Assembly (NCBI GenBank): GCA_014377155.1
Contig: JACMQD010000361.1
Coordinates: forward strand, 1 to 10,307
Direction: 5' to 3'
Source of the DNA: Herminiimonas sp.
GTDB lineage: Bacteria; Pseudomonadota; Gammaproteobacteria; Burkholderiales; Burkholderiaceae
Length of the DNA: 10,307 nt
The notes below the pieces were generated by a model. That model searched no databases, was not told the origin of the DNA, and worked only from the letters and a program-made list of their open reading frames with translations. The translations under genes and the position numbers were made by a program. Shown piece by piece: positions 1-8,578 of this stretch (position 1 is the stretch's first letter; each line of letters opens with the position of its first letter).

Positions 1-2295
<2,295 letters not shown>

Positions 2296-2304
2296 ATCCT
2301 TGTC

Positions 2305-2337
2305 AGGCGATGAAAGGTCGGACACCAACCATCGCTT
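2305..2337 (+). other. Imperfect hairpin in the rne 3' untranslated region
   Basis: Arms GCGATG (2307-2312) and CATCGC (2330-2335) pair, extended by one G-U and one A-U pair. An internal 3x3 loop separates them from an inner GGT/ACC stem (2316-2318 and 2324-2326) closing a 5-nt loop. It lies 10 nt after the rne stop and is followed by only three T residues, so it is not itself a typical terminator. It may protect the 3' end or be incidental. Confidence 0.4.
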
Positions 2338-2350
2338 TAGAAGGTAAAGG

Positions 2351-2375
2351 AAAGGGAGCGCGAGCTCCCTTTTTT
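2351..2375 (+). terminator. Rho-independent terminator of rne
   Basis: Stem arms AGGGAGC (2353-2359) and GCTCCCT (2364-2370) flank a GCGA tetraloop, followed by a run of six T (2370-2375). Two preceding A residues can extend the stem against the T-run. It lies 55 nt after the rne stop and separates rne from chrA. Confidence 0.92.
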
Positions 2376-2395
2376 CACGTTGAAACGATGCGTCA

Positions 2396-2417
2396 CGTGA
2401 CCGCTGCCGGGGTCACG
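2396..2417. promoter_or_regulatory. Inverted repeat in the chrA leader
   Basis: CGTGACC (2396-2402) and GGTCACG (2411-2417) form 7-bp perfect arms around an 8-nt spacer, 39 bp before the chrA start. The left arm overlaps an 8-bp palindrome, TCACGTGA (2393-2400). The position between the rne terminator and chrA suits an operator or leader hairpin, but no regulator gene or matching known operator is recognised. Confidence 0.35.
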
Positions 2418-2456
2418 CTACCATGAGTCGAGCACGCCCTTTCTATCTCTCAAAAC

Positions 2457-3797
2457 ATGCCAATCTCTCCAACGCGCGAACCTGAACCCGTTACCCCGAC
2501 CGAAGCTTTCTGGTACTGGCTCAAGCTGGGCTTCATCAGTTTCGGCGGGCCGGCCGGCCAAATCGCTCTGATGCATACCGAACTGGTCGAGCGTCGGCGC
2601 TGGATTTCCGAGCGCCGGTTTCTGCATGCGCTGAACTATTGCATGTTGTTGCCAGGGCCGGAAGCCACGCAGCTCGCGGTCTACATCGGCTGGCTGATGC
2701 ACCGCACGCGCGGCGGGATCATGGCCGGCACGCTATTCGTGCTGCCGTCCCTCTTCATCCTGATCGGTCTGACATGGGTTTATCTGGCATATGGCAATTT
2801 GCCGATTGTGGTCGGCATCCTATATGGCATCAAGCCGGCAGTCGTGGCCATCGTCTTGTCGGCAGCCTTTCGCATCGGCTCACGCACCTTGAAAAACCGC
2901 TGGCTAATATCGATTTCCATCGCCGCCCTGCTGGCTATAGCCGCAGCACACGTACCCTTCCCGGCAATCGTTTTGACGGCTGCCCTGATCGGACTGATCG
3001 GCGGCCGCATCATGCCACACAACTTCCAGACCGGCGGCCATACCGCGGCCAGCATCGAATCGTTCGGTCCGGCCATTATCGACGACCATACGCCGACGCC
3101 GCCGCATGCACGTCTCTCCTGGTACAAGGTGGGTGTAGTCATCTTCATCGGTATTGCCATCGGCACTACGATACTGGCAACAATCGCCGTCCACTTCGGT
3201 GAAAAAGCGCCCTTGGCGCAGATGGGCTGGTTTTTTACGAAAGCGGCGATGCTGACCTTCGGCGGCGCATATGCAGTGCTGCCATACGTCTATCAGGGTG
3301 GTGTCGAAACATTCCAATGGGTTACGCCGATCCAGATGATAGATGGTCTGGCCTTGGGTGAAACGACGCCGGGTCCGCTCATCATGATTGTCGCGTTTGT
3401 CGGATTCGTCGGCGGCTGGAGCAAAGCGCTGTTCGGTGCCGATAGCCTGATTCTGGCCGGTGTGGCGGGTGCCTGCGTGGCGACGTTTTTTACGTTTCTG
3501 CCGTCATTCATTTTCATACTTGCAGGTGGACCGTTCGTCGAATCGACCCGTGGCAATATCCGGCTTACCGCGCCATTGACCGCCATTTCGGCAGCCGTAG
3601 TGGGCGTCATCGTCAGCCTTGCGTTATTCTTTGCCGACCATGTTTTTAAGTTACGCCAGCCGATATCGGAGTGGGACTGGGCCGCCATGGCGATCACGGG
3701 CGCGGCCTGTCTGGCGCTGTTTCGCTTTCGGGTGGGACCGATCAAACTGATTTTCGCCTGTGCATTTGCAGGGCTCGTGGTATCGTATTTGCATTAA
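2457..3797 (+). CDS. chrA: Chromate transporter, ChrA (CHR) family, two-domain form
   Basis: Inner-membrane protein of the CHR family, whose studied members export chromate and so give chromate resistance. At 446 residues it is the long, two-domain bacterial type. The N-terminal half has the family motif [13 protein letters not shown] (residues 28-40) followed by CMLLPGPEA and the Gln-Leu-Ala step (about 62-75). The C-terminal half repeats the pattern as [13 protein letters not shown] (about 266-278) and GETTPGPL (about 301-308). Many hydrophobic segments run throughout. The ATG at 2457 fits the family N terminus, but no Shine-Dalgarno sequence is evident just upstream. It lies after the rne terminator, so it should have its own promoter. 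No chrB regulator is adjacent, and the physiological substrate cannot be told from sequence alone. Confidence 0.93.
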   Translation: MPISPTREPEPVTPTEAFWYWLKLGFISFGGPAGQIALMHTELVERRRWISERRFLHALNYCMLLPGPEATQLAVYIGWLMHRTRGGIMAGTLFVLPSLFILIGLTWVYLAYGNLPIVVGILYGIKPAVVAIVLSAAFRIGSRTLKNRWLISISIAALLAIAAAHVPFPAIVLTAALIGLIGGRIMPHNFQTGGHTAASIESFGPAIIDDHTPTPPHARLSWYKVGVVIFIGIAIGTTILATIAVHFGEKAPLAQMGWFFTKAAMLTFGGAYAVLPYVYQGGVETFQWVTPIQMIDGLALGETTPGPLIMIVAFVGFVGGWSKALFGADSLILAGVAGACVATFFTFLPSFIFILAGGPFVESTRGNIRLTAPLTAISAAVVGVIVSLALFFADHVFKLRQPISEWDWAAMAITGAACLALFRFRVGPIKLIFACAFAGLVVSYLH

Positions 3798-3846
3798 GAA
3801 ACCGTTTTTTACTTTGCACCGTGACCGGCGCACGCGAATCGACCTC

Positions 3847-4953
3847 ATGACCGACAAAGTTATTCCGCTGGCAGACCACCGCTATCGCAACGCCGTCCCC
3901 ACCATCCCGGCATTGCTGGAGGCGCCAGCAGGCATGTTAAGCGACACGCTTGGCCGGCCGCTGCAAGATCTGCGCATCTCCGTCACCGATCGTTGCAATT
4001 TTCGGTGTGTCTACTGCATGCCCAAGGAAGTCTTCGACAAGGACTACACGTACCTGCCGCACACGTCGCTGCTGTCTTTTGAAGAAATCACCCGGCTTGC
4101 GCGCCTTTTCGTGGCGCACGGCGTCGAAAAGATCCGGCTTACTGGGGGCGAACCGCTACTGCGCAAGAACATCGAAAAACTGATCGAAATGCTGAGCGCT
4201 CTGACAACGCCGGAAGGCCGCGCGCTTGACCTGACACTGACCACTAACGGCTCACTTCTGGCAAAAAAAGCGCGTGCCCTTAAGGACGCCGGACTCAAAC
4301 GCGTGACAGTCTCGCTCGATGCGCTCGATGATGCCACGTTCAAGCGAATGAACGATGTCGATTTTGCGGTAGCGGACGTTTTGCACGGTATCGACGTCGC
4401 GCATGAGACGGGGCTCGGCCCGATCAAGGTCAACATGGTCGTCAAGAAAGGCATGAACGACCAGGAAATCCTGCCGATGGCACGCCATTTCAAGGGCACG
4501 CCTTTCATCTTGCGCTTTATCGAATACATGGATGTGGGCGCTAGCAACGGCTGGAAAATGGACGAGGTCGTACCATCCTCCGAAGTGATCGAACGCATCG
4601 GCGCGACCATGCCGCTGCAGGCGATCGCGCCGAACTATGTCGGCGAGACAGCTGGGCGCTGGCGTTACGCCGACGGCAGTGAAGTCGGCGTCATCTCCAG
4701 CGTGACCCAGGCATTTTGCGGGGACTGTTCGCGCGCGCGGCTGTCGACCGAAGGGAAGCTCTACACGTGCCTGTTCGCTACCAGCGGCCACGACTTGCGC
4801 GCGTTGTTGCGGTCTGGTCGGACCGATGCCGAAATTTCTACCGCAGTCGGTCACCTGTGGCGTGCGCGCACCGATCGTTATTCGGAGCTGCGCACCGCCA
4901 ATACCGCGGCTAACCGCAGCGGCAAAGTTGAAATGTCGTACATCGGTGGATAA
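3847..4953 (+). CDS. moaA: GTP 3',8-cyclase MoaA (molybdenum cofactor synthesis)
   Basis: Cytoplasmic radical SAM enzyme that converts GTP to 3',8-cyclo-7,8-dihydro-GTP, the first committed step of molybdopterin synthesis (with MoaC). From the ATG at 3847 it has 368 residues. The radical SAM cluster motif CNFRCVYC places Cys at 50, 54 and 57, followed by the [11 protein letters not shown]-binding motif (codons near 4141-4164). The second [4Fe-4S] site is Cx2Cx13C with Cys 291, 294 and 308. The C terminus ends in Gly-Gly, the tail that activates MoaA enzymes. An in-frame ATG at 3760 lies inside chrA and would add 29 residues unlike the family, so 3847 is preferred. It follows chrA by 49 bp and overlaps mobA by 8 nt. 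Confidence 0.97.
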   Translation: MTDKVIPLADHRYRNAVPTIPALLEAPAGMLSDTLGRPLQDLRISVTDRCNFRCVYCMPKEVFDKDYTYLPHTSLLSFEEITRLARLFVAHGVEKIRLTGGEPLLRKNIEKLIEMLSALTTPEGRALDLTLTTNGSLLAKKARALKDAGLKRVTVSLDALDDATFKRMNDVDFAVADVLHGIDVAHETGLGPIKVNMVVKKGMNDQEILPMARHFKGTPFILRFIEYMDVGASNGWKMDEVVPSSEVIERIGATMPLQAIAPNYVGETAGRWRYADGSEVGVISSVTQAFCGDCSRARLSTEGKLYTCLFATSGHDLRALLRSGRTDAEISTAVGHLWRARTDRYSELRTANTAANRSGKVEMSYIGG

Positions 4954-5539
4954 GTCGACCGCCATCACCGGACTGATCATGGCTGGCGGCCGTGGCATGC
5001 GCATGGGCGGCGTCGACAAGGGCCTGCAAAGATTCCGCGGTTTGCCGATGGTAGTGCGGGTCATCGGCCGCCTCAAACCACAAGTCGATACCGTCATCCT
5101 CAACGCCAACCAGAACCTGGAAATCTACAGTGCCTTCGGCCTGCCGGTTTTTGCCGATGCAATACCGGATTTCGCCGGGCCGCTCGCGGCTGTTCAGTCC
5201 GGGCTGATGCATTGCACCACGCCGTACATGGTGACGGTTCCGTGCGACTCGCCGTTTCTGCCTTCGGATCTGGTTGCGCGGCTTTACATTGATCTGCTGA
5301 TTAACGACGCCGATGTGGCATTCGCAGTTACCGGCTCTGGCACGCAGCTGCAGAAACATCCGGTATTCAGTGTCGTCAAGACCACGCTGCTACCGCAGCT
5401 CAATACCTTTCTGGCCACGGGCAAGCGCCGCATCGATGCCTGGCATACGACCGTCAAATCGGTCGCGGTGCATTTTGAAGACGAGCAGGCATTCGACAAT
5501 ATCAATACACCGGAAGACCTGAAAAAGCACGAAACATAA
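4946..5539 (+). CDS. mobA: Molybdenum cofactor guanylyltransferase MobA
   Basis: Transfers GMP from GTP to molybdenum cofactor, giving the MGD form used by DMSO-reductase-family enzymes such as nitrate reductases and formate dehydrogenases. With a GTG start at 4946 it has 197 residues. The nucleotide-binding signature [18 protein letters not shown] spans residues 10-27. [10 protein letters not shown] follows at about 74-83, VPCDSPFLP at 98-106 with Asp101 as the probable Mg ligand, and NINTPEDL closes the fold (185-192). The frame is open further upstream, but that part lies inside moaA. The GTG overlaps the moaA stop by 8 nt, and the next in-frame ATG (4979) would cut into the signature. The overlap implies translational coupling with moaA. 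Confidence 0.95.
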   Translation: MDKSTAITGLIMAGGRGMRMGGVDKGLQRFRGLPMVVRVIGRLKPQVDTVILNANQNLEIYSAFGLPVFADAIPDFAGPLAAVQSGLMHCTTPYMVTVPCDSPFLPSDLVARLYIDLLINDADVAFAVTGSGTQLQKHPVFSVVKTTLLPQLNTFLATGKRRIDAWHTTVKSVAVHFEDEQAFDNINTPEDLKKHET

Positions 5540-5561
5540 AAGCAGGTCGGGATTGCGTTTC

Positions 5562-7016
5562 TTATTCTTCGCCGAGCTCGGCGAGATCCGTTCCCAAGAT
5601 CAGTTGCGCAACGTCGGTCGGCAACGCCTCCACGGTCTTGAGCTTGCGTGCCATCTGGCGGCTACGGGTTTCGGCCAATTCGATGTTTTTGGCGGCGCGT
5701 TCGAGCGCCGTGCGCGTGGCGCTCAGCACGTCGCCGAACTTGCCGAACTCGGTCTTGACCGCGCCCAACACCTGCCATACTTCCGACGAACGCTTTTCGA
5801 GCGCCAGCGTGCGAAAACCCATCTGCAGACTGTTCAGCAATGCCGACAGCGTTGATGGCCCCGCAATACTGACACGACAGCTGCGCTGCAAATCGTCGGC
5901 CAGGCCGGGCCGTCGCATGACCTCGGCGTACAGTCCTTCGGTTGGCAGGAACAAGATCGCAAAGTCGGTGGTCAGCGGTGGCGACAGATATTTGTCGGCA
6001 ATCGTCCGGGCTTCCAGACGCACCGCACGTTCGAGTTCGCGCCCGGCGACGGCGACACCGTCAGCGTCGGCGCGGTCGGCGGCATCGACCAGCCGTTCAT
6101 ACTGTTCCTTCGGAAATTTGGCGTCGATCGGCAGCCATACCGGCAAATGGCCGTCGCCCTGCCCCGGTAACTTGACTGCGAACTCGACGCGGGCGCCGGA
6201 GCCGGGAATGGTTTCGACATTCTTGCCATATTGATCAACGGTCAAGACCTGTTCGAGCAGCATTTCAAGTTGTACTTCGCCCCATGTACCACGGGTTTTG
6301 ACATTGGTCAGTACGCGCTTCAGGTCGCCCACGCCGATGGCGAGCTGTTGCATTTCGCCCAATCCCTGATGCACCTTGTCGAGCCGGTCGGACACCAGCT
6401 TGAAAGATTCGCCCAGCCGCTGCTCCAGCGTAGCATGCAGCTTTTCGTCAACGGTCTTGCGCATTTCTTCGAGGCGCGCACCGTTGTCCGCTTGCAGGTC
6501 CTTGATCTTTGCTTCGAGTGTGGCGCGTACTTCGAGCAGGCGTTGTGCATTCGACTCGGTCAGTGCACCAAGCGTCTGCTGCAATGTGTCACCAAAGCGC
6601 TTCAACGCCACCGACTGTTCTTCACGGCCCGACAGAGCCTGTGCCGCAATCGCTTGACGCATCGATTCGAGGTGTTGCGCGGTCGATTCAGTAAGCTTGG
6701 CAAGCTGTTGCGCAAAACTGTCGATCTGATTGTTTTGCAGCGTCGCGACGCTGGTCAGTTGCGCCGCAATCGACTGCTGGAAATGCGCGAGGTTGCCGCC
6801 CATTTCCTGACGCGTATTCTGGGCGCTGCTTTGCACCTGCTCGCGCAATTGGCGCTCCGTATGCTCACAGGTTTTTTGCTGGTGTAACTGCAGCGCTGTC
6901 TGCATCTGCGACAGGGGCGTGGCGATGTCTGCAATCCGACTGCGCATCAGGATCACCGCCTGCAAAAGCAAGATGACGACGGCCAGCGCCAGCAACAGGA
7001 TTTCGAAAAAAGTCAT
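5562..7016 (-). CDS. rmuC: DNA recombination protein RmuC homologue
   Basis: RmuC-family protein of 484 residues. E. coli rmuC limits short inverted-repeat recombination, and the conserved domain resembles a nuclease fold; the biochemical activity is poorly defined. One N-terminal membrane segment (residues 4-24) is followed by a long Gln/Glu/Ala-rich coiled coil (about 30-225). The RmuC core then begins at DLKRVLTNVKTRGTWGEVQL (231-250) and includes LPIDAKFP (295-302) and LFLPTEGLYAEV (355-366). Length and domain order are normal for the family, and no disruption is seen. The start at 7016 gives the membrane segment at the extreme N terminus, though no strong Shine-Dalgarno sequence precedes it. 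It lies 52 bp after the globin gene in the same direction and converges on mobA across a 22-bp gap. Confidence 0.95.
   Translation of the reverse strand: MTFFEILLLALAVVILLLQAVILMRSRIADIATPLSQMQTALQLHQQKTCEHTERQLREQVQSSAQNTRQEMGGNLAHFQQSIAAQLTSVATLQNNQIDSFAQQLAKLTESTAQHLESMRQAIAAQALSGREEQSVALKRFGDTLQQTLGALTESNAQRLLEVRATLEAKIKDLQADNGARLEEMRKTVDEKLHATLEQRLGESFKLVSDRLDKVHQGLGEMQQLAIGVGDLKRVLTNVKTRGTWGEVQLEMLLEQVLTVDQYGKNVETIPGSGARVEFAVKLPGQGDGHLPVWLPIDAKFPKEQYERLVDAADRADADGVAVAGRELERAVRLEARTIADKYLSPPLTTDFAILFLPTEGLYAEVMRRPGLADDLQRSCRVSIAGPSTLSALLNSLQMGFRTLALEKRSSEVWQVLGAVKTEFGKFGDVLSATRTALERAAKNIELAETRSRQMARKLKTVEALPTDVAQLILGTDLAELGEE
5569..5584. repeat. 16-bp perfect palindrome at the 3' end of rmuC
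   Basis: TCGCCGAGCTCGGCGA is a perfect palindrome within the last codons of rmuC, 30 bp beyond the mobA stop. As RNA it could form a 6-bp stem with an AGCT loop on either strand. No T-run follows on either strand, so it is not a standard intrinsic terminator. It may mark the convergent junction or simply reflect the coding sequence (Leu-Ala-Glu-Leu-Gly-Glu). Confidence 0.5.
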
Positions 7017-7068
7017 GAATTAACGCTAGTTCAGGGAGAAAATAAGAAGCTGCGATGAGGGCCGGCAG

Positions 7069-7479
7069 CTATTCAGGCTTATTGCGCATCCAGTCGGCTG
7101 TTTCGTAGAACGACTGCATCAGGCGCAACTGCAATGTCTGCTCGACGCCGACATCCTGCATCGCCCAGGCCATGCAGCGCAGCCACTGATCGCGCTCCGG
7201 GGAGGCAATAGAAAACGGCAGGTGGCGCGCGCGCAGGCGTGGATGACCGAACTGTTCGATGTAAAGGTCGGGACCGCCCATCCAGCCCGACAGGAACCAG
7301 TACAGCTTGTCACGGGAGCCATCCATCGGCGTCGGATGCAGCGAACGTATCAGTGCGAACTCTGGTTCGAGCTCCATCAGATCGTAAAAACGGTCGACCA
7401 TTTCGCGCAGCTTGTGGTCACCGCCTATCAGATCATAGATGGAGGGTACGGGGGTTTCTTCATTCGGCATGACGTGCAT
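7069..7479 (-). CDS. Group 2 truncated haemoglobin (trHbO/YjbI type)
   Basis: Small haem-binding globin, cytoplasmic, 136 residues from the ATG at 7479; ATG at 7470 is an alternative start three codons in. The trHb2 hallmark GHPRLRARHLPF spans residues 78-89, making His86 the likely proximal (F8) haem ligand. WLRCM (99-103) supplies the typical group 2 Trp at G8, FY (31-32) gives Tyr at B10, and His48 falls where CD1 is expected. YWFLSGWMGGP (60-70) is also family-typical. Members bind O2 tightly and have been linked to oxygen or nitric oxide chemistry, but the specific role here is unknown. It sits 73 bp after the degenerate GGDEF gene and 52 bp before rmuC, all on the same strand. Confidence 0.94.
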   Translation of the reverse strand: MHVMPNEETPVPSIYDLIGGDHKLREMVDRFYDLMELEPEFALIRSLHPTPMDGSRDKLYWFLSGWMGGPDLYIEQFGHPRLRARHLPFSIASPERDQWLRCMAWAMQDVGVEQTLQLRLMQSFYETADWMRNKPE

Positions 7480-7522
7480 GATAGCGCATCAGCTGTTGTC
7501 TGGGCGAGCGCCGCTCGGATGT

Positions 7523-7534
7523 CGGATCGATCCG
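7523..7534. promoter_or_regulatory. 12-bp palindrome upstream of the globin gene
   Basis: CGGATCGATCCG is a perfect palindrome 44 bp before the globin start. Its core GGATCGAT (7524-7531) recurs at 7557-7564, exactly 33 bp away, about three helical turns, overlapping the 3' end of the GGDEF gene. This is a candidate operator pair; no known regulator consensus is recognised. Confidence 0.3.
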
Positions 7535-7552
7535 GGATGGCGCTGGGCTCCC

Positions 7553-8179
7553 TTATGGATCGATGATTTCCGCGTCCGGCAGGGCTTCTTCGACCAGTAT
7601 CGTGCGGCTGCCGCCTTCCTGCCGTGCCCGGTCCAGCGCCCGTTCTGTGCGTTCGATGATGCGGTCAGCCGTGTCGCCAAGCGTATTGGTCGTTAGGCCA
7701 GCCGAAAAAGTGATGGTCGACACGGGTGCAGGCAGTCTCGGATTGCAATCGGACACTGCCTTGCTCAGGCGCTGCATCGCGATCATGCCCTGGTCGGGCC
7801 AAGTCGCCGGCAAGACAATGCCGAAGCGCTGGCTGTCTAACCGGCCAAACCGGTCCAGCACGCGCAGCAACTTGATCGACGTGTCAGCCACGGTTTTTAG
7901 AACGACATCGCCGATCGGAGCGCCATGCGCGTCGGAGATTTCCTTGAAACGGTCAAGGTCGATGACGGCGAAGCAGAACGGATGGCCAGTACGATGCGAC
8001 CGTTGCAATTCGGCGTCGAGGGTTTCAATGATACCGCGGCGGTTGAGCGCACCCGTCAGGAAATCATGTCGTGTCAATTTTTCGATTTGCGCCCGCAACG
8101 ATTCGATCTGCCAGTCTTTTTCCGCAATCGCTGCAGTCAAATTGTCGCAGTTGCTGCACGTATTTGCCGCTATATCCAT
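7553..8179 (-). CDS. Degenerate GGDEF-domain protein (probably not an active diguanylate cyclase)
   Basis: GGDEF-fold protein, 208 residues from the ATG at 8179. The GGDEF fold is clear: DFLTGALNRRG (39-49), IDLDRFKEI (73-81), APIGDVVLKTVA (87-98), SAGLTT (159-164) and ERALDRARQEGG (179-190). The active-site loop, however, reads DSQRF (115-119; bases 7823-7837) instead of GGDEF, losing the glycines and the acidic metal ligand. RVLD (106-109) sits at the spacing of the inhibitory c-di-GMP site RxxD. A binding or regulatory role is therefore more likely than synthesis (inference). The N terminus has a CSNC pair (8-11) and a short predicted coil (about 14-36); no membrane segment or sensor domain is seen. 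The ATG at 8179 is chosen because GGAG lies 5 nt upstream; a TTG at 8266 would extend it by 29 unconserved residues. Confidence 0.88.
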   Translation of the reverse strand: MDIAANTCSNCDNLTAAIAEKDWQIESLRAQIEKLTRHDFLTGALNRRGIIETLDAELQRSHRTGHPFCFAVIDLDRFKEISDAHGAPIGDVVLKTVADTSIKLLRVLDRFGRLDSQRFGIVLPATWPDQGMIAMQRLSKAVSDCNPRLPAPVSTITFSAGLTTNTLGDTADRIIERTERALDRARQEGGSRTILVEEALPDAEIIDP

Positions 8180-8184
8180 GTGAA

Positions 8185-8188
8185 CTCC
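8185..8188 (-). promoter_or_regulatory. Ribosome binding site of the GGDEF-family gene
   Basis: On the minus strand ACGGAG ends 5 nt before ATG 8179. It decides between this start and the upstream TTG at 8266. Confidence 0.65.
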
Positions 8189-8338
8189 GTCCGGAACACC
8201 ATCACCGGTCTGACTGAGCCAAGACCTTGTATGCGAGAGCTTATCGCTACCCACCGTTTTTGCCAAGAAGCATCACCATTCTGGGTTAATACCGCCCCGC
8301 TGTTGTTGCTGCCACGCTGCTTCCCCATTTCAGTCAAA

Positions 8339-8396
8339 GGGCCGGCCGATCCTTCCCGTTATGGCACAATCGACATGCCGATTCGGCCAATGGCCC
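8339..8396. promoter_or_regulatory. Nested imperfect inverted repeat upstream of the fusion gene
   Basis: Outer arms GGGCC (8339-8343) and GGCCC (8392-8396), middle arms GCCGA (8345-8349) and TCGGC (8383-8387), and inner arms GGCA (8363-8366) and TGCC (8376-8379) are nested around a shared centre. It lies 50 bp before the upstream ORF start. It could be an operator or a leader RNA hairpin; the match is imperfect and no family is recognised. Confidence 0.3.
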
Positions 8397-8436
8397 TGTC
8401 GCAGGCATCCGAGACAACCGCGTGCTCGATTTTTTC

Positions 8437-8440
8437 AGGA
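8437..8440 (+). promoter_or_regulatory. Shine-Dalgarno-like AGGA before the 43-codon upstream ORF
   Basis: AGGA stands 6 nt before ATG 8447, a good spacing. No comparable site precedes the in-frame starts of the downstream fusion gene, which suggests ribosomes enter here. Confidence 0.5.
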
Positions 8441-8446
8441 TTAGAC

Positions 8447-8578
8447 ATGACTAAAGCAACGGTATCTGAACAACAAAATTTCACGCTCAAGATATCGAGC
8501 GCAATAACGCCGCAAATGCCAATGACTTTGTGTGTGCGGCGTTGGTCGCCCTGTCCGACCAGCAAAGCGAACCGGTGA
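8447..8578 (+). CDS. Possible 43-codon upstream ORF coupled to the fusion gene
   Basis: A short ORF begins MTKATVSEQQNF and ends SKANR. It has a well-placed AGGA, and its TGA (8576-8578) overlaps the likely GTG start (8575-8577) of the next gene as GTGA. This is the arrangement expected for translational coupling or a leader peptide. The peptide is polar with several Cys, Ser and Thr residues and matches no family I know. Alternatively it is the true N terminus of the fusion protein, separated by a frameshift or sequencing error, or it is not translated. Confidence 0.35.
   Translation: MTKATVSEQQNFTLKISSAITPQMPMTLCVRRWSPCPTSKANR

Larger units (their letters stand above)
8180..8446. other. 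Divergent intergenic region
   Basis: These 267 bp lie between the divergently oriented GGDEF gene and the plus-strand upstream ORF/fusion gene, so promoters for both directions are expected here. I see no convincing sigma-70 -35/-10 pair. The only marked structure is the nested inverted repeat at 8339-8396. No credible gene of its own is visible in it. Confidence 0.6.

Noticed and set aside
2423..2485. A 20-codon ORF (ATG 2423) overlapping the chrA start, as a possible leader peptide
   Set aside because: No ribosome site precedes it, its stop does not couple to the chrA start, and a frame of this length is expected by chance.
2457..5539. A chrA-moaA-mobA functional operon
   Set aside because: The 49-bp gap allows co-transcription, but chromate transport and molybdenum cofactor synthesis have no established link; only moaA-mobA coupling is supported by overlap.
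7823..7837. Sequencing error as the cause of the missing GGDEF motif
   Set aside because: The frame stays intact on both sides and the loop differs at four consecutive residues, so a small base error would not explain it.
7563..8183. A 206-codon plus-strand open frame opposite the GGDEF gene
   Set aside because: It is antisense to a gene with clear family motifs, and its product is Arg/Ser-rich with no recognisable domain.
8362..8378. TGGCAC motif as a possible sigma-54 promoter
   Set aside because: The required GC of the -12 element is not at the right spacing; the GC found lies two bases too far downstream.
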